Shown here: in pieces, positions 1 through 7,495 of the stretch
Layout: every line of letters starts with the position of its first letter
Position numbering within the stretch: the first letter of the stretch is position 1
From: Bacillus sp. BA3
Lineage (GTDB): Bacteria; Bacillota; Bacilli; Bacillales; DSM-1321
NCBI GenBank assembly: GCA_002835675.1
Contig: PIZR01000001.1
Location: 722,075 to 786,074, forward strand
Length of the DNA: 64,000 nt
Direction of reading: 5' to 3'
Translations under genes and position numbers: made by a program
Notes under the pieces: generated by a model
What the model was told of the DNA's origin: nothing
Seen by the model: the letters and a program-made list of their open reading frames with translations, nothing else
Database searches by the model: none

Positions 1-48
1 ATCCTTTATGGAGGCTTTTTTATTTTGTCTAAAATAAGGAGTGAAAAA

Positions 49-2379
49 ATGACTGACGTAAATGTTAATTTTCCACCTACGGTTTCACCGAATAGATCGG
101 TGACTGCGGGTGATGTGGAATCAATGGTAACACAAGTAAAGGCAGATGTTGAAGGCCAGGTGAGTGTTGTTTCCGCACAGTTGGCGGATACAGTGATGGA
201 TTTAAAAAGCGGTGGGATAAATGTATTATCATCAGGGGCAACTGGTACTGGTAATGTTATAGATTCAAATGCTATCAGTAGTGCTTTGTCATTAACAGCG
301 ATTAGTTCTGTTCAACGTGTTAAAATTCCTGATGGTACGTACCTTGTCAATAAGACAATAGTTATTCCTAGAGGAGTTCACCTAGAATTAGGGCAAAAAG
401 CAATTATTAGACCTACATCTGGTGATTTCAACATATTCCAATTAAAGCCTGAAGCAAGGTTGACAGGTGGAGTAGTTGATTTACAAAATGTAAATTTCAC
501 AAAAGCTGTTTACTACTTAGATGCAGAAGATGTATTTCAATTTTACGGTCAGAGCGCAGTAATTTCAGATATGAACATACTGAACAAAGTCCCAACAGTT
601 AAAGGTGCTTTTACAGGTACAGGCATATTCTGTGAAGCAAAAACGAATATGGGATTTATTGATAATGTTAAGTTTAATAATCTTACTTTCATTAATTTTG
701 ATAAAGTTATACATTTACGGGTTGATCCTATTTTGGATGAAATGTTTAAAACAGACCCTAACGTTATGGCATGGGTAAATGCTAACTACTTCTTTCAAAT
801 AACTGCACAAAACTTTAAGTACGGTATTTATCTAGAAGGAAAAGCTAGTGTGCCGCGAGATGTAGGTGGAAACATGTTCGATCAATGTCAATTTCAAGCT
901 GAAGAGACTACAGAGGCAATCGTATATTGTGAAGGCGCTTATAATACATTCAATATATTCATGTGGGACTTACATAAAATGAACGATGCAAAACCAGCTA
1001 TTCAGTTTGCCAAAAGCTCAAGGTTTAATGAGATTCATACAGCAATGCAGCTAGAAATTACTGAGTCATGGAAAGATGAAGGCTACATGAATAAAATTTG
1101 TAGTCCAGGGAACTACGTGACAGAGACTAGGACTTTAGCTAATCGTATCTCTACACCCTATAAAGGTCAGTTTAATGGCAATCAAGATGACTACCTAATT
1201 AACGGTAACCTTCGTGGATACACAGTGACACAAACAAAAGGTGCTGCGCCTACAGGTACACTGACAGACATATTTCTACCGGATTCTGAACAGGGACCCT
1301 CGTGGAATATGACTGGAACAGACTACATGAATCCCATAGAAATCGTTATTGACTGTTCCATCGATCCAATTGTATACGCTCAGTATATTGGTACCGTACA
1401 TCCTTGGGATGCCGTACCCGAAGGACTTCTTGTGGAAGGATGGACTGGGACAGAATGGATATGGCTGCATGAAGTGAAAGGGAATCAGTCGAATGACTAT
1501 ATTATATCGCCACCATATTCTGCTGTAGATTTCCTACATAAAATTCGTATATCATTCTACGGATCACCAAAAGCTGATAAGAAGGTAACAATTGGTCGAG
1601 TGGTTGCTATTTCTTCTAAAAGTCTAGGAAAAGCATATATCCCTCAGTTTACCGATGCGTTGTCAATGGTTGATGAAAATGGAGTTGTCAGAACTATAAA
1701 GCTTAATGCAGACGGAACATGGAGTAATTCCACTACAAATTCCCCTTCTATCTCACCAGCATTGCCTGGTGAAGCAACTATGGCTGGCGATCAAGACGAT
1801 ATTCTTCTATTGGCAGACAAGCGTTATTCAGTTATTTCAACAGGCGCGGTCAAAACAGCGGGAAATATTGCAGATATGTTCTCTTTAAAACGTGAATCAT
1901 TCTGCCGATGGACAAATCCAACTACTGCAGCTCCGATTGTAATAGAGATAGATTTTGGTACTAAGCCTATTCAGTACATGGAAACTTTAGGTCTGAATTT
2001 CGGATGGGGTGAATCTCCGAAAAATATTAAAGTGGATAGAGTACTAACATCAGGTGGAGCGTATGCACAACTAGCGAACATCACGAATAATACATTAGGT
2101 TCAGTGAAGATTGTTTCAAGAGCAACTAATGTCTACAAGATACGGTTGACCATTTCTGTTCCCAATAATGTTAACGGTCTCATTCGAATTAACAGGATAT
2201 TCGCAACTGCTGCGACCTCACCGCCAGTTACTTTCGTTAATACAGAAACAGATAACCAACTTTATGGTGACTTGGAATTTGGAGATACACTGAAAGGTTT
2301 GGTGATGAAGTCTCCTGATGGAGGTAGATGGAAAGCCTCAATGAGTAATACAGGAGCAATTACTTGGACAAAACTTTAG
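49..2379 (+). CDS. Phage tail spike / receptor-binding protein with beta-helix and tandem jelly-roll-like domains
   Basis: Likely distal tail protein of a siphophage-type prophage that contacts the host surface. The start at 49 is chosen because AAGGAG lies at 36-41; an upstream TTG at 25 has no such site. After a short N-terminal stretch, residues about 60-400 read like a pectate-lyase-type right-handed beta-helix (opening with a GTGNVIDSNAISSAL-like element, then GTYLVNKTIVIPRGVHLELG). Two similar segments follow, about residues 410-530 and 610-735, each with an Ile/Val-Glu-Ile-type strand (IEIVID, IVIEID) and a GW turn, probably carbohydrate-binding jelly rolls. The last 45 residues (LKGLVMKSPDGGRWKASMSN) resemble the C-terminal motif common in phage fibre proteins. 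The family call is inferred from these motifs. Enzymatic activity cannot be judged. Confidence 0.75.
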   Translation: MTDVNVNFPPTVSPNRSVTAGDVESMVTQVKADVEGQVSVVSAQLADTVMDLKSGGINVLSSGATGTGNVIDSNAISSALSLTAISSVQRVKIPDGTYLVNKTIVIPRGVHLELGQKAIIRPTSGDFNIFQLKPEARLTGGVVDLQNVNFTKAVYYLDAEDVFQFYGQSAVISDMNILNKVPTVKGAFTGTGIFCEAKTNMGFIDNVKFNNLTFINFDKVIHLRVDPILDEMFKTDPNVMAWVNANYFFQITAQNFKYGIYLEGKASVPRDVGGNMFDQCQFQAEETTEAIVYCEGAYNTFNIFMWDLHKMNDAKPAIQFAKSSRFNEIHTAMQLEITESWKDEGYMNKICSPGNYVTETRTLANRISTPYKGQFNGNQDDYLINGNLRGYTVTQTKGAAPTGTLTDIFLPDSEQGPSWNMTGTDYMNPIEIVIDCSIDPIVYAQYIGTVHPWDAVPEGLLVEGWTGTEWIWLHEVKGNQSNDYIISPPYSAVDFLHKIRISFYGSPKADKKVTIGRVVAISSKSLGKAYIPQFTDALSMVDENGVVRTIKLNADGTWSNSTTNSPSISPALPGEATMAGDQDDILLLADKRYSVISTGAVKTAGNIADMFSLKRESFCRWTNPTTAAPIVIEIDFGTKPIQYMETLGLNFGWGESPKNIKVDRVLTSGGAYAQLANITNNTLGSVKIVSRATNVYKIRLTISVPNNVNGLIRINRIFATAATSPPVTFVNTETDNQLYGDLEFGDTLKGLVMKSPDGGRWKASMSNTGAITWTKL

Positions 2380-2423
2380 GTTCATGAGCGCAAAGATTAA
2401 AGTCGATTTTCTTGTGTTTCAAC

Positions 2424-2711
2424 TTATAAAAATTGTGATACTTGCCATTGATCAGGTATATCTTTTTCGCGTAGGGGTTTTTTACACAGCTGATTAAAGA
2501 TTGTATTTTCATTACCATCTAGATTGTTAACCACATATTTAGAGATGAAAATCCTACAATCTTTTAAACTGTGGCAGGTTTGTAAATATTCAAGAGGAGC
2601 ATGTGGTGACTTAAAACTAACATAATACGAACCATCAGGTTGAGGACCGTCCGTAACAAAATAGGATTCATGACTTTTAATTTTTTTATGACTTAATGCT
2701 AACAATCTCAT
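2424..2711 (-). CDS. Hypothetical small protein, 95 aa
   Basis: I do not recognise the family. The start is supported by an AAGGAG site about eight bases upstream on the minus strand. The product is soluble, has no signal peptide or membrane segment, and carries a few Cys and His residues (CHSLKDCRIF) without a clear metal-site pattern. It lies between the tail spike and the lysis genes but on the opposite strand, which is the usual arrangement of a prophage cargo gene expressed during lysogeny. Function unknown. Confidence 0.5.
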   Translation of the reverse strand: MRLLALSHKKIKSHESYFVTDGPQPDGSYYVSFKSPHAPLEYLQTCHSLKDCRIFISKYVVNNLDGNENTIFNQLCKKPLREKDIPDQWQVSQFL

Positions 2712-2845
2712 AATAGCGACTCCTTCAAATATAATGAGTTAATTATAATATAACAATTAGCTTATTTTTAGAAAGGTTTACAATATTTTTTTATTGTCCC
2801 TTTCGGAACAAACTGTGCGGTATTCAAAATTGAATAACTCATTTT

Positions 2846-2871
2846 GAGGATTCCCAAGAGAGTCCTCTTTT
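2846..2871 (+). terminator. Stem-loop terminator in the tail-to-lysis gap
   Basis: GAGGATTC pairs with GAGTCCTC (one G-U) and is followed by TTTTG. It lies in the 308-base gap 2712-3019, which otherwise holds AT-rich sequence and the upstream region of the lipoprotein gene. It probably ends readthrough from the tail genes. Confidence 0.45.
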
Positions 2872-3019
2872 GTATGTTTTTAGTTAAATTTAATTTTTGG
2901 GACAAAATGCTCATTCAATATAAAAATATACCAATTAATAACAATAAAGAAATGCTTATTTCCTATAATGCGAAATAATGGTATTATAAACTTCGGAATT
3001 ATGGTTTAGGAGGAATTAG

Positions 3020-3865
3020 ATGTTACACTTGAAAAAAATTATATTAATACCAATAGTTGCATTTGGACTGGTAGGATGTAATTCAGAGGAAGCTTCAGTT
3101 GAGTCTGAAGAAACTAAAGTAGTAGTAAGTGATGAACAAGGTAAGGCAGCCAAAGAGGAAGCATTAGAAAGACTGGAAACTGTGTCAAAAGAACGTAAAG
3201 ACGCTACAGAAGAAGAGGGCTATCTAAAGTCAGAAGAATATCCTTCTGTTAAAAATGGTGTAAATATTTTAGCGAATGCTATTGGTAGCGAGGCATTGAT
3301 TACGATGAATGATGAAGATGATATGGATGAACAATTCAGTATGCTCAAAGAGGACATAGACTCCTTATCTTCAGAAGAATTATATTTAGGAATGGAAAAA
3401 ATAGATACATTTAAAAATGTTTATGAGAGTGCAATTATGGAGACTATTCATACCTCAATGAAATCCCTAGATATAGATGGCTATGATAGCGAAATGCATG
3501 AATTTAATATAGTAATTGACAGCTCTACACCTGTCGAGGAAATAAATGAATCAGCAGATAGTTATATTGATACTTTGAATTGGATAAAAGATGATTTAGA
3601 GTCCTTAAAAACTGAGTCAGAAAAGTATGGTAAAGACTTTTCTGGTGAAGAAGTAGATAAGTTATATGAGATTATTTCAGGTCTAAAAGCTTCTGCAGTA
3701 AACCAAATTGGAGTTCTTTCAAATTTTACTAAAGCAAGAATAGATACAGGCATTACTTTAGAGGAATATCTTGAAGAAGCTAAAGATGAATATGCTGAAG
3801 CTGAACAAGCAGTAACTGAGTTAGAAGAGGAATTGGAAGTAGAATACGTAGAGGATTCCGAATAA
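3020..3865 (+). CDS. Prophage-encoded acidic lipoprotein, 281 aa
   Basis: The N-terminus has a Lys-rich start, a hydrophobic stretch and the lipobox LVGC at residues 17-20, so the mature protein should be a membrane-anchored lipoprotein on the outer face. The mature part is very acidic and predicted helical, with Glu-rich runs near residue 30-70 and again in the last 40 residues. AGGAGG lies just upstream of the ATG. It is placed between the tail and holin genes, with its own terminator at 3874-3898. Surface lipoproteins in this position can act in lysogenic conversion or superinfection exclusion, but nothing here proves that. Family not recognised. Confidence 0.7.
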   Translation: MLHLKKIILIPIVAFGLVGCNSEEASVESEETKVVVSDEQGKAAKEEALERLETVSKERKDATEEEGYLKSEEYPSVKNGVNILANAIGSEALITMNDEDDMDEQFSMLKEDIDSLSSEELYLGMEKIDTFKNVYESAIMETIHTSMKSLDIDGYDSEMHEFNIVIDSSTPVEEINESADSYIDTLNWIKDDLESLKTESEKYGKDFSGEEVDKLYEIISGLKASAVNQIGVLSNFTKARIDTGITLEEYLEEAKDEYAEAEQAVTELEEELEVEYVEDSE

Positions 3866-3873
3866 GTAAGCCA

Positions 3874-3898
3874 AGACCACTTTCATCAGTGGTTTTTA
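3874..3898 (+). terminator. Terminator of the lipoprotein gene
   Basis: ACCACT/AGTGGT stem with a short loop followed by TTTTT, directly after the lipoprotein stop codon. Confidence 0.7.
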
Positions 3899-3969
3899 TT
3901 TTGTGAAAATCTAGAGCGAATGGAGGAGGAACAAATTGTGGTAATGAAAACTAAATAGCAATACAATCC

Positions 3970-3996
3970 AAGTCGTCCCAAAAGGGCGGCTTTTTA
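3970..3996 (+). terminator. Terminator before the holin gene
   Basis: AAGTCGTCCC pairs with GGGCGGCTT and is followed by a T run. Between the previous terminator and this one there is a good ribosome site (GGAGGAGG near 3921) followed by only a six-codon frame. That spot in related phages holds an XkdX-type small gene, so this may be its eroded remnant. Confidence 0.65.
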
Positions 3997-4022
3997 TTAT
4001 GCGATGAAAGGGGTGTATTGGA

Positions 4023-4250
4023 TTGGAAACAGAAATATTTAATTTATTTTTAAAACAGGGTGGATACGCAGTCTTATTCGTATGGTTACTATGGACAACT
4101 ATGAAAACCAATAAAGAAAGGGAAGAGAATTACCAAGCTGTAATTGAAAAGAACCAAGATGTAATTGAAACACAAGCTCAAGCATTCTCAACACTGGCTC
4201 AAGATGTAAATGAAATTAAACAAATCATTGTTCAAGATAATAAGAATTAA
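4023..4250 (+). CDS. BhlA/UviB-type holin-like peptide
   Basis: Small 75-residue protein with one N-terminal membrane segment (about residues 12-27, AVLFVWLLW core) and a charged, helical C-terminus. This layout, the length and the position one gene before the endolysin match the BhlA/UviB bacteriocin-holin family. It would sit in the cytoplasmic membrane and permeabilise it at lysis so that the endolysin reaches the wall. The start is TTG at 4023 preceded by GAAAGGGGTG. It forms a two-gene lysis cassette with the amidase 24 bases downstream. Confidence 0.75.
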   Translation: METEIFNLFLKQGGYAVLFVWLLWTTMKTNKEREENYQAVIEKNQDVIETQAQAFSTLAQDVNEIKQIIVQDNKN

Positions 4251-4274
4251 TAACTAACCAAGGAGGAATTTAAA

Positions 4275-4937
4275 ATGGATGAATTCGTTATTTCAAGCGG
4301 ACACGCTAAAGTAGTACGTGGTGCAAGTGGGTATCTAGATGAGGTTAATGAAGCAAGGAAGGTTGTATCGAAAGTTGCTGAATATCTAAAAGAACAAAAT
4401 TGTAAAGTACATACATTTAATGATGATACGTCAAAAACTCAGCGGGACAATATCAATACAATCGTAAAATATCACAATAGTAAAAGTCGGGATTTAGATG
4501 TATCTATACATTTTAATGCGGGTACAAAGGAAATTGGTGGTACTGAGGTTCTTTATTATGGAGACGGAAATAAGGCTCTGGCTGCAAAAGTATCTAAAGT
4601 TATTTCAGAAGCACTTGGAATTAAGGATCGAGGTGCTAAGAAACGGACTGATCTAGGGTTCCTAAAGGGGACAGCAAAACCAGCTATTCTGATTGAGGTA
4701 TGCTTTGTCGATACTAAAACAAATGCTGATGCTTACAAAAAGAACTTTGATAAATGTTGTAAAGCAATAGCTGAAACGTTATCAGGTAAAAAGTTGAAAG
4801 AACAAGCTAAACCAGTTGAAAAGAAAAGTGTTTTACATAAGGTTCAAGTAGGTGCTTTCTCTGATGAAAAGAATGCAGCTAAATTAGCAGCAGAGTTAAA
4901 GAAAAAAGGATATTCTGTAAGTATTGTAAAAGGATAA
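4275..4937 (+). CDS. N-acetylmuramoyl-L-alanine amidase (Amidase_3) with C-terminal SPOR domain, prophage endolysin
   Basis: Zinc amidase that cleaves the bond between muramic acid and the stem peptide, releasing phage at lysis. Visible Amidase_3 features are H10 in SSGHAKVVRG, E23, H80 in SIHFNA and the catalytic E142 in ILIEVCFVD. After a Lys-rich linker (about 172-186), residues 188-220 (VQVGAFSDEKNAAKLAAELKK) form a short SPOR-type peptidoglycan-binding module, about half the usual 70 residues. AAGGAGG precedes the ATG. A second, broken copy of the last 16 codons lies at 5625-5675. A bidirectional terminator follows the gene. Confidence 0.9.
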   Translation: MDEFVISSGHAKVVRGASGYLDEVNEARKVVSKVAEYLKEQNCKVHTFNDDTSKTQRDNINTIVKYHNSKSRDLDVSIHFNAGTKEIGGTEVLYYGDGNKALAAKVSKVISEALGIKDRGAKKRTDLGFLKGTAKPAILIEVCFVDTKTNADAYKKNFDKCCKAIAETLSGKKLKEQAKPVEKKSVLHKVQVGAFSDEKNAAKLAAELKKKGYSVSIVKG

Positions 4938-4943
4938 AATAAT

Positions 4944-4974
4944 AGCCCTTACTCCTTTTTGAGTATGGGCTTTT
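4944..4974. terminator. Bidirectional terminator between endolysin and Ltp-like gene (repeat type A, copy 1)
   Basis: AGCCCTTACTC pairs with GAGTATGGGCT and is followed by TTTT; the other strand has an A/T tract suited to the convergent Ltp-like gene. It is the first of four terminators of the same AGCCCTT type in this block (also 5682, 6723 and 7419). Confidence 0.8.
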
Positions 4975-4983
4975 CGTTTTGTG

Positions 4984-5514
4984 TTATTTATCTAAGTTGT
5001 CGATTGCGTATTGCGCTTCTTCTGGAGTGAATTGTTCTCCAGCTTCTGAAATTAATTGGTCGTATACAGCATCTTTAGACATCGCCATAGTTTCTGTATA
5101 TTGTTTCGCTTTCTTCAGAGCGTTTTCTTTCCAATCCCATTTGATATTATCAATAGCATATTGCGCTGCATCTTCCGGGAACTGTTCTCCTGCTTCTGAA
5201 GTCAACTGGTCATAAATACCTTGCTTTGACATCGACATCATTTCTGCGTATGATTCCGCTTTTTGTAAAGCTGATTTATATTCTGTAGGTACTTCTGGTT
5301 CTTTTGGTTCTTCCTCTTTTTCTGCTTTTTTAGGCTCTTCTTTAACTTCTGCATTTTCTTTAGTTGTATCGGTTTTTGTTTCTGTTGTCTCTTCTGTATT
5401 AACTTCTGTGCTTGCTGTTTCAGTATCATCGCCACCGGTAGCGATACCGATAATTATACCTAATACAATAAGCCCGATAAATCCTAAACAACCAATCTTA
5501 AAAAACTTTTTCAA
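4984..5514 (-). CDS. Ltp-like membrane protein with two Ltp (host cell surface-exposed lipoprotein) repeats
   Basis: The N-terminus (residues 1-30) is a Lys-rich start plus a hydrophobic segment (GFIGLIVLGIIIGIA), followed by an extracellular Thr/Glu/Lys-rich linker (about 31-78). Two homologous repeats follow, about residues 80-126 and 130-176, each with a KAxxYxExMxMSK..YDQLxSEAGEQF...AQYAIDN pattern. This is the Ltp domain known from Streptococcus phage TP-J34, where a surface lipoprotein blocks DNA injection by related phages. A Cys at residue 9 lies too early for a classic lipobox, so a membrane anchor is more likely. The start is TTG with GGGAGAG upstream. Monocistronic and opposite in strand to the lysis genes. 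The exclusion role is inferred from the family. Confidence 0.75.
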   Translation of the reverse strand: MKKFFKIGCLGFIGLIVLGIIIGIATGGDDTETASTEVNTEETTETKTDTTKENAEVKEEPKKAEKEEEPKEPEVPTEYKSALQKAESYAEMMSMSKQGIYDQLTSEAGEQFPEDAAQYAIDNIKWDWKENALKKAKQYTETMAMSKDAVYDQLISEAGEQFTPEEAQYAIDNLDK

Positions 5515-5566
5515 TACTTTTCTCTCCCTACTAAAATAGGTAAAACAACCTAATCAATGATAATAT

Positions 5567-5595
5567 ACTAACATTTATGGTTTGGTTTTGTAAAT
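5567..5595. repeat. 29-bp imperfect direct repeat, copy 1 (upstream of the Ltp-like gene)
   Basis: Starts ACTAACATTTATGG and matches 8798-8826 at about 24 of 29 positions. It lies in the promoter region of the Ltp-like gene. The other copy lies between the relaxation gene and the 96-residue cargo gene. The shared flank suggests that the two cargo units were acquired or duplicated with common border sequence. Confidence 0.6.
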
Positions 5596-5624
5596 AAGGA
5601 AATTCATCTCCTCTTTTTCATAGA

Positions 5625-5675
5625 TCAGCAGTTAAAGAAAAAAAAGGATACTCAGTGAATATTATAAAAGGATAA
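5625..5675 (+). pseudogene. Remnant 3' end of a second amidase/SPOR gene
   Basis: Sixteen codons plus TAA read SAVKEKKGYSVNIIKG, closely matching the end of the endolysin (AELKKKGYSVSIVKG), and the homology continues into an AGCCCTT terminator. There is no upstream coding sequence. This is a scar: the border of an old recombination at the endolysin 3' end, with the Ltp-like gene now sitting between the intact copy and the remnant. Confidence 0.75.
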
Positions 5676-5681
5676 AATTGT

Positions 5682-5713
5682 AGCCCTTCTCATAATTGGG
5701 GAGGGCTTTTTTA
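5682..5713. terminator. Bidirectional terminator (repeat type A, copy 2)
   Basis: AGCCCTTCTC..GGGAGGGCT stem followed by TTTTTT; on the minus strand it follows the secreted-protein gene ending at 5885. The 170 bases between hold no gene. Confidence 0.75.
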
Positions 5714-5884
5714 TTCAGACTTAAAGAGAGAATTGAAAATTACGTTACTCACCCTTCAATACTCTCCTACCATCTACCATCAAGTTTCTTTATAGCTATG
5801 GTGTTAGTAATTTCATAGCGATATATACTTCAAATAACGTTATAGAATATTTATTATTTACTTACTTTACTATCTGGAAAGGTT

Positions 5885-6532
5885 CTATTCATTCGTATAT
5901 CTGCTACTCAATTTCCATTCTCCATTTTCTTTTACCATCTCATATCTAAATTTATAATCCTTTGTACTATTGAGAGACATGTCAGTTAGGGTTAAATTCC
6001 CCTCTAAAGTAACTCCAGTATCTGTAGCATCCGCAGTAATATCAAGTATTTCATACATTCTTAATAATCTCGTTTCTGAAAATTCATCAACGGTGTATTT
6101 ATCTTTCATTGCCTGTTCCAGAATATAATAAGCACCAACAGTATTTCCAGTATTTATATTTTCAATGTACTCATTAAATACTTCAGTAGCTTCTTTCTCA
6201 TCCTGTTCTTCTTGAGAGTTAATTATCACTTTTTCTTCTTCAAAAATTTCTTCAAGATCATATTCATATCTATCCAATGCTGCCTTATCGTATGAATAAT
6301 TATAGCTAGGAGCCATTTTTGTGCCGACTTCACCAGTGTAAGGATTTATGTTCCCATAAGTTGAAAAATTATTGGAGAATGAACTATCAGGATTACTTCT
6401 AAAATGAGGTGCTACAAACTTTCCATTTCTAAAGTGTCCCTTTACGAAAACATCAGCACTTGCAGATTTTACATTAGTAAATGAAACAATGACTAAGATA
6501 ATTGCAATAGTGAAAAGATAAACCTTTTTCAT
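5885..6532 (-). CDS. Secreted prophage cargo protein with an N-terminal NPYTG motif module
   Basis: Residues 1-26 form a clear signal peptide with a likely cleavage after SASA. Directly after it is a conserved module (KGHFRNGKFVAPHFRS, then GNINPYTGEVGT, about residues 30-71) that I know from many small secreted bacterial proteins of unknown function. A Glu-rich linker follows, then a domain of about 115 residues (100-215) with a DUF4878/NTF2-like feel: helices around FNEYIENINTGN, then strands LEGNLTLTDM and YRFRYEMV-like ending in GEWKLSS. The fold guess is weak. The ATG has AAGGAGAG upstream. Monocistronic, with its own promoter block (6557-6579) and terminator, as in a moron. Confidence 0.65.
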   Translation of the reverse strand: MKKVYLFTIAIILVIVSFTNVKSASADVFVKGHFRNGKFVAPHFRSNPDSSFSNNFSTYGNINPYTGEVGTKMAPSYNYSYDKAALDRYEYDLEEIFEEEKVIINSQEEQDEKEATEVFNEYIENINTGNTVGAYYILEQAMKDKYTVDEFSETRLLRMYEILDITADATDTGVTLEGNLTLTDMSLNSTKDYKFRYEMVKENGEWKLSSRYTNE

Positions 6533-6556
6533 ACCTCACTCTCTCCTTGTAATATA

Positions 6557-6579
6557 TTTCTATATTTATTATAAACTAC
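6557..6579 (-). promoter_or_regulatory. Shared 23-bp promoter block, copy 1 (secreted-protein gene)
   Basis: On the minus strand this reads GTAGTTTATAATAAATATAG and three further bases, with TATAAT as the -10 hexamer. It is identical over 23 bases to 7360-7382 upstream of the SieB-like gene. No good -35 hexamer is visible in either copy. Confidence 0.6.
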
Positions 6580-6613
6580 ATTGTTTCATGTTAGTATCAC
6601 TATAAATATAATT

Positions 6614-6646
6614 TACCCCCCTTCTTCTTAATCGAGAAGGGGGGTA
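6614..6646. terminator. Strong C/G-rich stem-loop upstream of the secreted-protein gene
   Basis: TACCCCCCTTCT pairs perfectly with AGAAGGGGGGTA around a nine-base loop. It lies between the secreted-protein promoter and the end of the SieB-like unit, and would insulate one from the other. Confidence 0.6.
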
Positions 6647-6722
6647 TTGTTATGTAGGTTGAATAATTAGAAAGTGAATGGAGATAATTATTGTTGTACT
6701 TTCCTCAACAGTACGCCATTCA

Positions 6723-6751
6723 GAAAAGCCCTTCTCTTAGTGGAAGGGCCT
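6723..6751 (-). terminator. Terminator of the SieB-like gene (repeat type A, copy 3)
   Basis: AGCCCTTC/GAAGGGCC stem. Read on the minus strand it ends in GGGCTTTTCTG, directly after the SieB-like gene. Confidence 0.65.
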
Positions 6752-6789
6752 AATTATTATAGAGAATATGTTTAAATTTAGAATACCTT

Positions 6790-7335
6790 TTATTTTGAGT
6801 TTTGTCTTTGATAGGCGAACATAAAATTAGATAAGAGATTAGGTTTATTACTTAGCTCATCTGAAACCCAAGGGTGTAAGAGATATGGATATGATGCAGT
6901 ATTCAAGTCAGCAACTAAGTATTGGGTAGTTGCCTTACCAATCATGTGATTTTGCACAAGCTCTGCTACTGCTCCATCATGTAAGGGAAGATTATAGGTA
7001 CGATTATCTTGATTAAATAGTATATAAATTATAGTTTTTTGATAGTCATTAAGTTTTTCTAATCTCTGTTCAGCTTCTGCATAAAACTTCTTTTTTGCTT
7101 TTGCATTTGAAATGGATTTAGTTGTTTGATAAATCAAGTTAATAATCAAAATAGATACGGATACCACAAACACAATTCCGATTATAAAACCATTTTTCTC
7201 TCTGAATTCAAGCATAAATAATAGATCTAAAAACGCTGTTGGAGAAAAAAGGATAATGCCACTTGCTAGAGATAAGGCTGCCATTATTGTAGCCGGCAAA
7301 GTTAAAAGTTCAGTGATATTAAAATCTAACTTCAT
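6790..7335 (-). CDS. SieB-like superinfection exclusion protein
   Basis: 181-residue inner-membrane protein with two N-terminal membrane segments (about residues 11-38 and 48-70) and a cytoplasmic C-terminal part. Length and layout match the superinfection exclusion protein B family, whose lambda and P22 members block development of heterologous phages. The soluble part has the family-like stretch LPLHDGAVAELVQNHMIG and a C-terminal NLLSNFMFAY. AAGGAG lies nine bases before the ATG. The gene has its own promoter (shared block 7360-7382) and terminator, so it should be expressed from the repressed prophage. The family call rests on remembered pattern; the mechanism in a Gram-positive host is unproven. 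Confidence 0.65.
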   Translation of the reverse strand: MKLDFNITELLTLPATIMAALSLASGIILFSPTAFLDLLFMLEFREKNGFIIGIVFVVSVSILIINLIYQTTKSISNAKAKKKFYAEAEQRLEKLNDYQKTIIYILFNQDNRTYNLPLHDGAVAELVQNHMIGKATTQYLVADLNTASYPYLLHPWVSDELSNKPNLLSNFMFAYQRQNSK

Positions 7336-7359
7336 GTAATTCTGCTCCTTATTTTTTAT

Positions 7360-7382
7360 CTTTCTATATTTATTATAAACTA
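7360..7382 (-). promoter_or_regulatory. Shared 23-bp promoter block, copy 2 (SieB-like gene)
   Basis: Identical over 23 bases to 6557-6579, with a TATAAT -10 on the minus strand. The distance to the downstream start codon is also similar (24 bases here). Confidence 0.6.
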
Positions 7383-7418
7383 CCTTTCTTGGATTTAATC
7401 ACCATAAATAAAAAAATG

Positions 7419-7453
7419 TAGCCCTTACTCTTTTTGAGTAGGGGCTTTTTTTT
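7419..7453. terminator. Terminator of the DUF4238 gene (repeat type A, copy 4)
   Basis: AGCCCTTACTC pairs with GAGTAGGGGCT around a TTTTT loop, with a long T run after it. It is almost the same hairpin as the endolysin terminator at 4944, including the upstream A-rich lead-in. Confidence 0.8.
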
Positions 7454-7495
7454 GAATTCGTTGGTCTCCTTTCTTACACAATTTTAATTTCCATT

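Noticed and set aside
1276-1470. Minus-strand open frame inside the tail spike gene
   Set aside because: Antisense shadow of a well-supported coding gene without a ribosome site.
4979-5215. Plus-strand frame opposite the Ltp-like gene
   Set aside because: It mirrors the repeats of the Ltp-like protein on the other strand; no ribosome site.
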